Source: Flavobacteriales bacterium (GTDB lineage: Bacteria; Bacteroidota; Bacteroidia; Flavobacteriales_F; PHOS-HE28). From it: 64,000 nt of DNA. Below, in pieces: positions 7,063-15,756 of this stretch; within the stretch, counting starts at the first letter, position 1; every line of letters starts with the position of its first letter. The position numbers and the translations under genes were made by a program. The stretch is taken from the NCBI GenBank assembly GCA_016716605.1, contig JADJWA010000001.1:2401001-2465000 (forward strand). Reading direction: 5' to 3'. The notes beneath the pieces are model-generated. The model was not told the origin of the DNA, did not search any database, and worked only from the letters and a program-made list of their open reading frames with translations.

Positions 7063-8370
7063 TCACGGCTTCCGTTCCTCGTTGATGGGCCGCTCCCAGA
7101 GCAACTGCCCTTCGGCGTCGAATACGCGGATCGTCATCACCCGCTCCTTGCGCTTGCCACTGAAGCTGAGCGTGGCGAAGTTCCGCTGCTCCACCAAGGT
7201 GCCCTCCACTCGATGCACGTTGGTCTCCTTCGGCCTATGGACCCCGCTGGTGAGCGGTGAGCAGGTGAGGTCGTACAGCTTGCGCCCATCCTTCAGCTCC
7301 ATGGCGCTCAGTTCCGTGAAGTGGCGGTCGCCGGTTAAGAAGACCACGCCGCGGATACCATCTTCCTCGATCCGCTTCAGGAGACGGTCGCGTTCGGCTG
7401 GATAGTTGGCGTAGGTCTCATAGATGGCCGCGCTGTTCAGCACCTGGCTGCCTATGGCCACCACCTTGAACGCGGCATCACTGTACTTGAGGGCGCGGAT
7501 GAGCCAATCGATCTGCGCCTCGCCGAGCAGCGCCGTGGGCGACGTCTTCAGATTGGCGGGGGTCCGGTGCGTGCGGTCATCGAGGAGGAAGAAATCGGCA
7601 TCGGCGTAGCTGAAAGAGGTGACCGCACCTGTAACGCCCGGCGCACCGCAGGTCGGATTGGGCCAGAAAAGGTCGAAGCATTCCAGCGCGACGGCGCCGT
7701 TGATCCAGGAGCCATCGGCATCGTTGGGCCCGAAGTCGTGATCGTCCCAGATGGCGTAGTGCCCGCCGATGCGCAGGAGCTGCTGCAATTCCGGGGTGGA
7801 ACGCGTGTGGGTGTATCGGTGCAGGTAGCCGCTGCGTGTTCCCCAATCCGGTTCCCGCAAGTAGATGTTGTCGCCGAGCCAGAGCATCGCCTCCGGCTGT
7901 TTGGCGGCAATGGCGCCGAAGATCCCATAGCCGCCACCATAGGGTGTGCCCGGACGATCGTAGTCGGGCTCGTTGATGTACGCGCAACTTCCTAGCGCCA
8001 CGCTGAAGGCCGGTGGGTCGCCCCGGTGCTTCCACAAGGGCTGCGTCCTGAATGAAAGTGCCTCGGTCAGGGCGGGTTCGCCGTTCACGATGGGCCGATA
8101 GCGGTAATCCGTGCCCGGCACCAAACCGTCGAGGTTGAAGTCGAGGCAGTGGGCCTGCCAACTCTCGCTATCCAGCACGGGTGTGCGCATCACGCTATCC
8201 GGACTGCTCGCCTTCCAATATTCCATCAGCGCAGAGCAGGGCCCTTGGCATTGCATCCATACCGCAGCGGCCAGCATGTCCACATGGCCGAGCATGGGAC
8301 CATTGATGGGGGGCTGGGCGCACACGGTTCCGCTCGTGAGCAGCACGATCGGGAAAGCGATTCGGCGCAT
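7063..8370 (-). CDS. PhoD-like alkaline phosphatase / phosphodiesterase
   Basis: A 435-residue secreted metallophosphatase of the PhoD-like family. Signal peptide at 1-18 (cut near CAQ). Metal-site motifs in order: LGSCAY (about 126-131), LGDNIYLREPDWG (165-177), IWDDHDFGPND (207-217) and LTGDRHFTEL (about 344-353). The N-terminal 100 residues form the Fn3/beta domain usual for the family. These enzymes release phosphate from phosphodiesters and phosphomonoesters, binding Fe/Ca; substrate here is unknown. The start MRRIAFPIV begins a clean signal peptide and lies five bases after a TACCTTGC box. It is convergent with the MarR gene and divergent from the LuxR-type gene. Confidence 0.88.
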   Translation of the reverse strand: MRRIAFPIVLLTSGTVCAQPPINGPMLGHVDMLAAAVWMQCQGPCSALMEYWKASSPDSVMRTPVLDSESWQAHCLDFNLDGLVPGTDYRYRPIVNGEPALTEALSFRTQPLWKHRGDPPAFSVALGSCAYINEPDYDRPGTPYGGGYGIFGAIAAKQPEAMLWLGDNIYLREPDWGTRSGYLHRYTHTRSTPELQQLLRIGGHYAIWDDHDFGPNDADGSWINGAVALECFDLFWPNPTCGAPGVTGAVTSFSYADADFFLLDDRTHRTPANLKTSPTALLGEAQIDWLIRALKYSDAAFKVVAIGSQVLNSAAIYETYANYPAERDRLLKRIEEDGIRGVVFLTGDRHFTELSAMELKDGRKLYDLTCSPLTSGVHRPKETNVHRVEGTLVEQRNFATLSFSGKRKERVMTIRVFDAEGQLLWERPINEERKP

Positions 8371-8375
8371 GGGGG

Positions 8376-8383
8376 CAAGGTAG
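8376..8383 (-). promoter_or_regulatory. -7 box TACCTTGC of the PhoD-like gene
   Basis: Minus-strand TACCTTGC ends five bases before the start codon, again implying a leaderless or very short 5' end. It differs from TAnnTTTG at the last two positions, so it is a weaker match. Confidence 0.35.
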
Positions 8384-8580
8384 GAGGGCGATCGGGCGTG
8401 CCACTGCTGGGAGCAGGGGCATCGCAACTGAATCGCGTGGTTCGTTCAGGTTCATCCTCGGCCTTGGACTGCCCCGCAACAACTCAGCAGCCTCGCGTAG
8501 GCCGTGTCGCATTCGGGCGAACGCTGAAGGAGCCGTTGCGATGGTGTGGCCAAGGGAGCAGCACCTGCGCGAGCAACGGG

Positions 8581-8588
8581 TACATTCG
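8581..8588 (+). promoter_or_regulatory. -7 box TACATTCG of the LuxR-type regulator
   Basis: TACATTCG lies 29 bases before the ATG at 8618 and is identical to the tRNA-Gly and MarR boxes. Confidence 0.5.
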
Positions 8589-8617
8589 CCCCCAATCTGG
8601 AATGATTCCAAAGAGGA

Positions 8618-9301
8618 ATGAAGCGAATCAAGCTCGTACTGGCGGATCCTGGCGAACTCACCCTTGTAGGGCTGCGGTGCATTTTCGATTTGGTCGAGGA
8701 TGTTGAGGTGCTCGGCTCAGCGCGCGACCCGATTTCGCTCAAGGCTTTGCTGGTGAGGCATCGTCCTGATGTGGCGCTGATCGATCCGGGTTCCTACGCA
8801 TTCGCCGCACGCGACATCCGCGAAGGCTTGAAGCGGTCACCCCGTACGCGATTCGTGGCCATCACCAACGAGCCTTCGGCCCTGATGCTGATGAGCGCCG
8901 TGAAGGCGGGCGCCACCGCGTACGTGAAGAAGGATTGCGACCTGCAGGAGATCCGCGATGCTGTGCAGGCCGCTGCCGAAGGCAAGCGTTTCTTCTGCGG
9001 CAAGGTGCTGGAGACCTTGCGCCGTGCAGGGCACGACGCGGATCGATTCACAGAGGAGCCCATGACCTGCGCGCCGATGGTGCTCAGCAAGCGCGAGTGC
9101 GAGGTGATCGGGCTGATCGCCGAGGGGAGATCCTGCACGCGGATCGCGGAGCAGCTGCATCTGAGCGCGCACACGGTGATCACCCACCGCAAGAACATCA
9201 TGCAGAAACTGGGCGTGAACAGCACAGCCGCCGTGGTTCTCTTCGCCGTGAAGAACGGCTTGGCCAGTCCCAATCACTTCCTTTTCAACGAGGGGATCTA
9301 A
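8618..9301 (+). CDS. NarL/FixJ (LuxR-type) response regulator (orphan)
   Basis: A 227-residue regulator. Receiver (about 4-122): the acidic pair is reduced to D10 followed by proline (LADPGE where ADDH is usual), phosphoacceptor D56 is present in DVALIDPGSY, and K104/K105 lies in AYVKKDCD. The C-terminal LuxR-type helix-turn-helix (about 153-215) is complete: LSKRECEVIGLIAEGRSCTRIAEQL (quoted in part: LSKRECEVIGLIAEG), LSAHTVITHRKNIMQKLGV. The loss of one magnesium ligand suggests altered phosphorylation. No kinase gene is next to it. The kinase-like ATPase gene follows after 23 bases and may share the transcript. Confidence 0.88.
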   Translation: MKRIKLVLADPGELTLVGLRCIFDLVEDVEVLGSARDPISLKALLVRHRPDVALIDPGSYAFAARDIREGLKRSPRTRFVAITNEPSALMLMSAVKAGATAYVKKDCDLQEIRDAVQAAAEGKRFFCGKVLETLRRAGHDADRFTEEPMTCAPMVLSKRECEVIGLIAEGRSCTRIAEQLHLSAHTVITHRKNIMQKLGVNSTAAVVLFAVKNGLASPNHFLFNEGI

Positions 9302-9324
9302 GGGCCCTGTCACAACTTCGCCGC

Positions 9325-10194
9325 ATGCGGGAGCTCATTGCGGAGATCGGGGGAAGCTCATCGCGATGGGCGCTGCTGCAAGGCGCGGGCAACGATGCAG
9401 TGGTGCCGTTCCCCGGCGAATCGATGCCAGGGTACAATCCGGTGAGCGGCGATGCGGCCGTTTTCGCGCAAGGCATTGAGGCCTATCTGCAGGGCCGGCT
9501 GCCGGGAGCGCTGGAGGCGGATCGAATCTCCGCATATGGCGCCGGATGCGGTACTCCTGAGCGCGCCGCGCGCATGGAATCGGCGCTGCGCCAGCTCTGG
9601 CCATCGGCCCGGATCGAGGTGCGCACCGATCTGGAAGGGGCGGCGCGCGGCCTTTGGGGCGCCGATCAAGGGCTGATCATGGTGCTGGGCACCGGTTCGA
9701 GCGTGGGCTGGTGGGATGGCTCCGCGCTTCACCAGCCGTTCCCATCACTGGGCTATGTGCTCGGCGATGAAGGCAGCGGCGCTGACATCGGGCGTGCGCT
9801 CCTACAGGATGCCTTCTACCGACGCATGCCCGAGGCGCTTCGCGAGCAGCTCTTCGGCCCGGATGGCCCCGATCTGCGTGAGGTGCTCGATGCCGTTCAT
9901 CGTTCGGCCTTTCCCTCGCGTGCGTTGGCCGCCTACACGCAGAAGCTGGCACCCTTGTCCGATGGTCCGTACGTGCGCGAGCTGGTCATGTCGCGCTTCC
10001 AGGCCTTCATCGAGGCCTTTAAGCCGTTCCATGGGCATGACCAGACCGCTGTGGTGCGCGCCACGGGATCCGTGGCATGGGGCTTCAGCCCGATCCTTTC
10101 GGCCTGCCTGCTCGATCACGGGATGGAACTGCTGGGCGTTGAGCGTGATCCGCTCAGCGGGCTGGTGCGGTGGCATCGGGGGCGGACCGGCTGA
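9325..10194 (+). CDS. BadF/BadG/BcrA/BcrD-type ATPase, N-acetylglucosamine kinase-like
   Basis: A 289-residue sugar-kinase-like ATPase of the ASKHA fold. The N-terminal phosphate loop is AEIGGSSSRWALL (about 5-17, where DGGGTKT is usual), then YGAGCGTPERAARM, VRTDLEGAARGLWG, and the adenosine-site region MVLGTGSSVGWW followed by PSLGYVLGDEGSGADIGRALL (quoted in parts). This last GDEGSG block is diagnostic of the GlcNAc kinase/BadF family, which is common in Bacteroidota as a cell-wall amino-sugar salvage enzyme. The first loop has Glu in place of the usual Asp. Its last 41 bases overlap, tail to tail, with the patatin gene on the other strand. Confidence 0.82.
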   Translation: MRELIAEIGGSSSRWALLQGAGNDAVVPFPGESMPGYNPVSGDAAVFAQGIEAYLQGRLPGALEADRISAYGAGCGTPERAARMESALRQLWPSARIEVRTDLEGAARGLWGADQGLIMVLGTGSSVGWWDGSALHQPFPSLGYVLGDEGSGADIGRALLQDAFYRRMPEALREQLFGPDGPDLREVLDAVHRSAFPSRALAAYTQKLAPLSDGPYVRELVMSRFQAFIEAFKPFHGHDQTAVVRATGSVAWGFSPILSACLLDHGMELLGVERDPLSGLVRWHRGRTG

Positions 10195-12505
10195 TCGGCT
10201 TCATCAAGCGTTGAAGTCGCGCGAACGCCGCCGCATTCACTGGCCCGTGCACCGATCGGAGCACCCGTTCGCGCTCGACCCGGGTAAGGTGCCAGCTCAG
10301 GGATATGCGCTCATCCGCATCGTGCCAGAGCTGCACATCGATCACTTCGAGCGGAGCGCGGCCCGCGGGGTCGAGGAGCCGGAGCATCAGGTCGTAATCC
10401 TGGTCCTGAACGCGCACGAAGTTGTCGTACACGCTGCCGATGGGGTCGATCGCGCGTCCCAGCAGCGAACCGCTGCTCGCCTGAACCTCGAGCTGCTTCT
10501 GGGTGTCGCGCAGCTGAAGGAGCACCACGCCGCTGGTGTTCGCCTCGATCCAAGCCTTGAATGCGCTCAGCCAGGCCATGGTCACCCGGTAGCCGTAATT
10601 GTCGCGGACACCGGCGTCCATCACGCGCATGGGCGGCTGGCTCGGCAGCGTGGTCACGGGCGTGATGTACGGGAAGCTCGCGCTCATGCGAAGCGCGCTG
10701 CTGAGCTTGAGGCTGTCCGGGGCGTGTTCGGCGAATAGCCTGCGGAATTCGATGGCTTCGGCCTGGCTCTCGGACTGCACGCGGGCCTGAGGGGCTATGC
10801 TGGTGAGAAAGGCGGCGTCGTGGGCGGCGATCACCAAGCGACGCCCATCGTTGATGCTGGTGGGGCTCACTACGAGGAGCGGTGTGCGCCCCTGGCGCTC
10901 GGCCTCGGCCATGGCACCCAATCGGATATCGAGCATGCCGCGCGTGTGCGTATTGAGCCTGCGCTCGAAGGCGGTGGCGCGGTCGCGCGTGTAACGGTGC
11001 CCGCCATAGCTGAAGCTGCGGTAGCGGATGAACATGTCGTTGGTGACGAAGCTGAAGGCCACCGGATTGAGCATGTCGCCGCTGATCTCGTCGAGCACCG
11101 CGTGACTGAAGCGCTCGTTGGCGCCGCGCCCGCGCTCGGCCCACTCGAATTGGCGGTAGTATGCCGCGCCGATCAGCCCGCCCGAGGAACCGGTCATCAG
11201 GGCGGTGCGCTGCATCAAGGTGCCGCCCAGGATGCTGTCCGCAACCTGCAGGCTGCGGTAGGTCCAGAGCATGCTGCGAAGGCCTCCGCCGCTGGTGTTG
11301 ATGATCAAGAGCTTCGGCTTGCCGGTGGCATCGGCGAAGCGCATGTTGGCGGCCTTCCAGCGCTCGAGCACGTCGATCATGGCACGCGCGTCGCGACCGG
11401 CGGCAGCGGTGTCGTTCGCAAGGCCGGTGATGACCGAACGCTCGTACCGGGCAGGCGCAGCGCCATAGTCGAGGCCGTAGGCATGCGTGTCGTACAGGAA
11501 GCGCTCGGTGCGGTGGCTGATGAAGTTGATTCCGATGATCACGGCGATGATCACCGTGCCGGTCCATCCTTGCAACCAGCTGAAGAGGGCGCTCACCAGC
11601 ATGAGCACGATGGTGAAGAGCAGGAAGGCGCTGGCCCCAGCGGGAATGGCGAAGAGCGCGACCTCGCTGAAAGCACCGAGCAGGATGAATGTGAGCACCA
11701 GCACCAGTTCGAAGATGGTGCCGTTGATGTGGTTCTGCCAGAGCACGTCGCGGAGGAGCTCCTGGTCATAGTGGGCGCTGCTGCGAGCCAGCATGATCCG
11801 GAGCCGGGGCGTGAGGTAGGTCTCCACGCGCCATTTCTCGGCTCGTTGCTGGCGTCGCAGCCAGCGCATGGCCTTGCGGCGCTCGCTCTTGCGCACCGGC
11901 GGTGCATCGTGCTGCGGCCCCAGGATGTCCATGAGCGGCTCCTCCGGCCGGTACTCGTCGGCGGGGCGGCCAAGCAGCTTCACGATGTCGGTATTGGTGC
12001 GCGTGAAGTAGAGGAGGGCCAGTCCGAGGAAGCCGAGCATGCCCGCCATGAAGCCCAGCAGGTGCAGCAGCACGCGCGGCATGGGCACCAGCTCCTGGGT
12101 GTATTGGAAGCGTGCCGCGCACCAGAGGTAAGTGAGCACGAAGAGCGCCGGGATGAGGGCGTTGTTGACGTTGAACTTGAGGAAGGGCCGCGCGATGGTG
12201 GCGATGAAGGGGAAACGGTACGCATGCATCACGTAGCTGTACAGGTTGAAGGCCGTGATGAACCCGCCGAGGGCGAAGCCGGTGATCAGGTGCGAGAGGA
12301 AATCGACCCGGCCGAAGTATTCCGGGAAGAGGAAGAGGTAGGGCACGCCGTACTTCACGCCCAGGCTCTCGGTCACGTAAGCGAAGAGCACCAGCCAGGC
12401 CAGCAGCAGCAGGTGGTTCTTCTTCGCGTGCAGCAGCAGCAGCTGGAAGGGGAAGAAATAGAGCACGCGCCGCCACCAGGAGCGAAGGGCGATGCGCGCG
12501 GTCAT
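10154..12505 (-). CDS. membrane-embedded patatin-like phospholipase
   Basis: A 783-residue protein. The N-terminal half has about six to eight transmembrane helices (around 30-50, 70-95, 112-132, 145-167, 262-285, 288-310, 314-330). The C-terminal half is a patatin domain: oxyanion loop SGGGLR (405-410), nucleophile elbow GSSGG with the predicted serine S441 (439-443), and the catalytic aspartate in DAG (630-632). Patatins are Ser-Asp lipid acyl hydrolases. The helices make this an inner-membrane enzyme with a cytosolic catalytic domain, probably acting on phospholipid. It overlaps the upstream-strand kinase-like gene by 41 bases at the 3' end. No partner gene indicates the pathway. Confidence 0.85.
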   Translation of the reverse strand: MTARIALRSWWRRVLYFFPFQLLLLHAKKNHLLLLAWLVLFAYVTESLGVKYGVPYLFLFPEYFGRVDFLSHLITGFALGGFITAFNLYSYVMHAYRFPFIATIARPFLKFNVNNALIPALFVLTYLWCAARFQYTQELVPMPRVLLHLLGFMAGMLGFLGLALLYFTRTNTDIVKLLGRPADEYRPEEPLMDILGPQHDAPPVRKSERRKAMRWLRRQQRAEKWRVETYLTPRLRIMLARSSAHYDQELLRDVLWQNHINGTIFELVLVLTFILLGAFSEVALFAIPAGASAFLLFTIVLMLVSALFSWLQGWTGTVIIAVIIGINFISHRTERFLYDTHAYGLDYGAAPARYERSVITGLANDTAAAGRDARAMIDVLERWKAANMRFADATGKPKLLIINTSGGGLRSMLWTYRSLQVADSILGGTLMQRTALMTGSSGGLIGAAYYRQFEWAERGRGANERFSHAVLDEISGDMLNPVAFSFVTNDMFIRYRSFSYGGHRYTRDRATAFERRLNTHTRGMLDIRLGAMAEAERQGRTPLLVVSPTSINDGRRLVIAAHDAAFLTSIAPQARVQSESQAEAIEFRRLFAEHAPDSLKLSSALRMSASFPYITPVTTLPSQPPMRVMDAGVRDNYGYRVTMAWLSAFKAWIEANTSGVVLLQLRDTQKQLEVQASSGSLLGRAIDPIGSVYDNFVRVQDQDYDLMLRLLDPAGRAPLEVIDVQLWHDADERISLSWHLTRVERERVLRSVHGPVNAAAFARLQRLMKPISRSAPDATAPAR

Positions 12506-12645
12506 GGACGTTGTTGTTCGGCCAATAGTACGCGACCAGCGCGGCGCGTGTTGTCCGCTGGGTCAGCTTCCTTCAACCTGATCACGTGGATGGAGGCCCG
12601 TGATCGGCTTGCGGTGCCTAGGTTGGCGGCTCTATCCGCCCGGAC

Positions 12646-13254
12646 GTGCGCATCCTGCTGCTCGACAACTATGATTCGTTCACCTGGAACCTGCACCATC
12701 TGCTGGCGGTGCATGCGCAGGTGGTGGTGGCGCGCAACGATGCCATCACGGTGCAGGAGGCTTCGCGCTACGAGCGGATCGTGATCTCACCGGGGCCTGG
12801 CCTGCCATCCGAGGCAGGTATCACCCTGCCGCTGCTGCACGCACTGCTGCCCACGCATCCGATCTTAGGGGTCTGCCTGGGCATGCAAGCGTTGGTGGAT
12901 TGCTGCGGCGGGACGCTCGTGAACCAGCGGCTCGTCATGCACGGTGTGGCGGTGGGCTGCGAACCGGTGGGGCCGGCTGATCCATTGTTCCGCGGATTGC
13001 CTGCTTCCTTTGAGGTGGGGCTCTACCATAGTTGGGCGGTTCACGAGGCGAGCCTGCCGCCAACCCTGAGAGTGACCGCGCGGAGCGCTGATGGCGTGGT
13101 GATGGCCGTTCGCCACGCGCACTATGGGGCTTGCGGCGTGCAGTTCCATCCGGAAAGCGTGCTCACGCCGAACGGACCGCGTATCATCAGGAATTGGCTG
13201 GCAGAATCGGGCCCTGCTCAAGCCAGCGGATCAGCGAGCGCCAGCTCCGGATAG
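12646..13254 (+). CDS. glutamine amidotransferase subunit, PabA/TrpG type
   Basis: A 202-residue class I glutamine amidotransferase. It supplies ammonia from glutamine to anthranilate synthase or aminodeoxychorismate synthase. Motifs: LLLDNYDSFTWNL at the N-terminus, ISPGPGLPSEAG, the nucleophile cysteine in GVCLGMQAL (about 77-85), and the His-Glu pair in FHPESVLT (about 167-174). Start is GTG at 12646; there is no upstream in-frame ATG and the first residues match the family. No trpE/pabB or trpD lies beside it, so whether it serves tryptophan or folate synthesis is open. The C-terminal Ser/Ala tail (about 190-202) comes from the 37-base overlap with the convergent SRAP gene. Confidence 0.9.
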   Translation: MRILLLDNYDSFTWNLHHLLAVHAQVVVARNDAITVQEASRYERIVISPGPGLPSEAGITLPLLHALLPTHPILGVCLGMQALVDCCGGTLVNQRLVMHGVAVGCEPVGPADPLFRGLPASFEVGLYHSWAVHEASLPPTLRVTARSADGVVMAVRHAHYGACGVQFHPESVLTPNGPRIIRNWLAESGPAQASGSASASSG

Positions 13255-13997
13255 TCGAAGGGCTCGCTGGCCCCAGGCGAGTTGCCGGCACCTTCATTCC
13301 CCAGCAAGGGTTTGACCGGATGGGCGATCATGGCATCGGCGGGGTAGGGCCTGATCAGTCGGATGATGGCCTCCATGTCCGCTGCGCCATTGATCGGTGC
13401 CAGCCAAAGTCCCTCCTCTTCATCGGTGAGGATCACCGGCATGCGAGGCCCGGCGGTCTTGGGGTTGTTGTGGATCCGCTTCAACAGGTCGTTCGCCTCG
13501 GTGGTGACGATGCTGAAGGTGAGCTGCGATTCCCCGCTCACTGGATCGGTCCATTGCTCCCACAAGCCCGCCAGCGCGAAGTGGGCGCGGTCCTTCAACC
13601 GGATGAAATACGGGTATGCCTTCCTGCCGAGGTGATGGTGCTCATAGAACCCTTCGATGTGCACGAGGCATCGCTTGCTACGCGCCGAATCCCTGAATGC
13701 CGGTTTCTCGAAGATGCTCTCGCCGCGCGCATTCAGCGTCTGGTTCCAAAGCTGCAGGCGCTGGGAGTCGTTCTTGGTCCATGCTGGCACCAGCCCCCAG
13801 ATGGCCAGTTGCGGATCGTGCGGCGCCGCACCGGTGTAAACGACCAAGCGCGGGTGTGCGAAGGCGTTGGCAAAATGCAGGTCGAGCTCAGGGAAGGGCT
13901 GCAAGAGGCGAGCGAGCCGCTCGGCCGCCTGCGCGTTGCCGCGGCTCTTGGCGATCCGCAGGCTCATCTCCGTGCGGGCTTTCACTCCGTAGCACAT
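13218..13997 (-). CDS. SOS response-associated peptidase (SRAP; YedK/HMCES)
   Basis: A 259-residue SRAP-domain protein that crosslinks to abasic sites in single-stranded DNA and shields them. Cys2, which forms the thiazolidine link, is present (MCYG), as are NARGESIFEKPAFRD (about 88-102), the glutamate in HIEGFYE (about 112-118), the histidine in KRIHNNPK and RMPVIL. The start is fixed because the active cysteine must be residue 2 after Met removal. The last 37 bases overlap the PabA/TrpG gene tail to tail. The C-terminal 30 residues are a Pro/Gly-rich tail beyond the core domain. Confidence 0.92.
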   Translation of the reverse strand: MCYGVKARTEMSLRIAKSRGNAQAAERLARLLQPFPELDLHFANAFAHPRLVVYTGAAPHDPQLAIWGLVPAWTKNDSQRLQLWNQTLNARGESIFEKPAFRDSARSKRCLVHIEGFYEHHHLGRKAYPYFIRLKDRAHFALAGLWEQWTDPVSGESQLTFSIVTTEANDLLKRIHNNPKTAGPRMPVILTDEEEGLWLAPINGAADMEAIIRLIRPYPADAMIAHPVKPLLGNEGAGNSPGASEPFDYPELALADPLA

Positions 13998-14198
13998 CCA
14001 GTGTCGGCCACGGCCCTGAGGCCACGGCGATGCCCAAGTTTACGGAGCGGTGCGGCATCGTCGCTTCCAGACCCGATCAGGACGGCCGTTGATCCATCGG
14101 TTCATTTCGGTCGTTCAGCGAATCGGCTTCATCGCTGCGGCTCCATGGTTGAACCAATGTCCTTGGCCGGCATCGGAGCGAATGTGATTTTTGCGTGA

Positions 14199-14234
14199 AC
14201 CCAGCATTAACCCAGCTTTCCTTTGTGGCTGGGT
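14199..14234 (+). promoter_or_regulatory. promoter with ACCCAGC operator-like repeats
   Basis: ACCCAGC occurs at 14199-14205 and 14210-14216 (direct, 11 bp apart, one helical turn) and inverted as GCTGGGT at 14228-14234. The inverted pair encloses TTCCTTTG (14218-14225), a one-mismatch -7 box, 28 bases before the start of the secreted-protein operon. The layout fits a repressor or activator site over the promoter. Confidence 0.4.
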
Positions 14235-14253
14235 CGCGACCTGAACCAACCTG

Positions 14254-15756
14254 ATGAACCATATCATGCTCCGAACCTGCGTGCTCGCCTCGCTCATGGC
14301 CTCGGCTCTAGGGGGGGCGGCCCAATTCGATGGCTTCGCCCTGTACAACCTGAGCAACCAGACCACGGCGCGCTTGATCAATGCCAACCAGCAGATCGCT
14401 TACACGTGGACATGCCCCACCAACTTCAGCTATGCCATGGCGCTGAAGCCCAATGGCAACCTGGTGCGCAGCGCGGTGAACAGCGGCAACCAGATCAGTT
14501 CCGCAGCGGTGGGCGGTCGGATCCAGGAGCTCAATCCGCAAGGACAGGTGGTCTGGGATTTCATCTATTCCACCGCCGATCATGTGCAGCACCACGACAT
14601 CTGCTTGATGCCCAACGGCAATGTGCTGCTCTTGGCTTACGTCAAAAGAACCTTGGCTCAGCTCCAAGCCCTGGGATACACTGGCAGTTCAGCCAAGTAC
14701 CCTGGCCGCATCGTTGAGATCCAACCCACGGGCAGCACGGCTCAGGTAGTGTGGCAATGGGAGATGCAGGACAGGTTCATCCAGTACGTTGATCCCAGCA
14801 AGCCGAACTACATGACCATCGGGGAGAATCCGCACCGCATGAATATCAATGTGGCGATCTCGGGCGGTGGTGGGGGCAACGCCATTGATTGGTTCCACGA
14901 GAACGGGGTCGACTATAACGAAGAGCTCGACCAGATCGTGTTCAGCGCGCGTTATCTGAGCGAGATCTTCGTGATCGACCACAGCACCACCACGGCCGAG
15001 GCAGCAGGGCACACCGGCGGCAATGGCGGGCGCGGCGGCGATTTCCTGTTCCGATGGGGCAAGCCGGCCAACTACGGCGTCACGGGCACCCAGCGAATCA
15101 CGGCCGCCGTGCACGATCCCAAGTGGGTGAAGGGCGGCGCCATGGAGGGCTGGATCTCCTTCTTCAACAACAGCGGCGGCTCAGGCAACTCATCGGTTGT
15201 CGATGCGATCAATCCGACGATGGACGGTTTCAACTACCCCTGGACGCCCGGTACGGTCTGGGGGCCTGCCATCCACGATTTCCGGCACCAGTGCCTGGCC
15301 AATTCCGGCGGGCAGAGCGCAGCCGAGCTCATGCCCAATGGCAATGTTTTCTGCGCGGTATCCCAGCAGTACATGTACGAGGTGAACAGCAGCAATACGG
15401 TGGTATGGCAGTACAACGCAGGCCCGCAGAAGGGCTTCCGCTACACTTGCGACCATCCGGGCATCATCAACCTGCTCAATGATCCCTGCGGCATCACCAC
15501 CGATGCGCCGACGCTTGAGGGGCAGGCGGCATTCGGCCTGCACCCGAACCCTGCGCAGGCTCAGGTTAGCCTGCAAGGGGTCAACGTGGAGGCCCTGCGC
15601 GCATTCGTGGTGCTGGATGCCAGCGGCAGGGAGGTGAAGCGCACGGTGCCCGGCTGGACCATTGATGTGAGCGACCTGCCCAACGGCGTGTACACCGTTG
15701 CGCTGGAGCACGGAACAGGCGAAAGGCAATCCAGAAGGCTGGTTGTGGCGCATTGA
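14254..15756 (+). CDS. arylsulfotransferase-like (ASST) secreted protein with T9SS sorting domain
   Basis: A 500-residue exported protein. Signal peptide 1-23; body (about 30-410) with the repeated pattern MALKPNGN / ICLMPNGNVLLLAY / AELMPNGNVFCAV and HDICL / HDFRHQ, as in the six-bladed arylsulfate sulfotransferase (ASST) family; C-terminal type A T9SS sorting domain (about 425-500: LHPNPAQAQVSL ... LPNGVYTVALEHG ... RRLVVAH). Sulfotransferase activity is inferred from the fold only; it may just be a surface propeller. It is the first gene of an operon; its stop TGA overlaps the next ATG by one base. A second in-frame ATG at 14266 also begins a good signal peptide. Confidence 0.82.
   Translation: MNHIMLRTCVLASLMASALGGAAQFDGFALYNLSNQTTARLINANQQIAYTWTCPTNFSYAMALKPNGNLVRSAVNSGNQISSAAVGGRIQELNPQGQVVWDFIYSTADHVQHHDICLMPNGNVLLLAYVKRTLAQLQALGYTGSSAKYPGRIVEIQPTGSTAQVVWQWEMQDRFIQYVDPSKPNYMTIGENPHRMNINVAISGGGGGNAIDWFHENGVDYNEELDQIVFSARYLSEIFVIDHSTTTAEAAGHTGGNGGRGGDFLFRWGKPANYGVTGTQRITAAVHDPKWVKGGAMEGWISFFNNSGGSGNSSVVDAINPTMDGFNYPWTPGTVWGPAIHDFRHQCLANSGGQSAAELMPNGNVFCAVSQQYMYEVNSSNTVVWQYNAGPQKGFRYTCDHPGIINLLNDPCGITTDAPTLEGQAAFGLHPNPAQAQVSLQGVNVEALRAFVVLDASGREVKRTVPGWTIDVSDLPNGVYTVALEHGTGERQSRRLVVAH

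Noticed and set aside
10820..12784. A 654-codon plus-strand frame opposite the patatin gene
   Set aside because: Composition is Glu/Gly/His-rich without motifs; it is the mirror of the patatin gene, which has a clear catalytic dyad.
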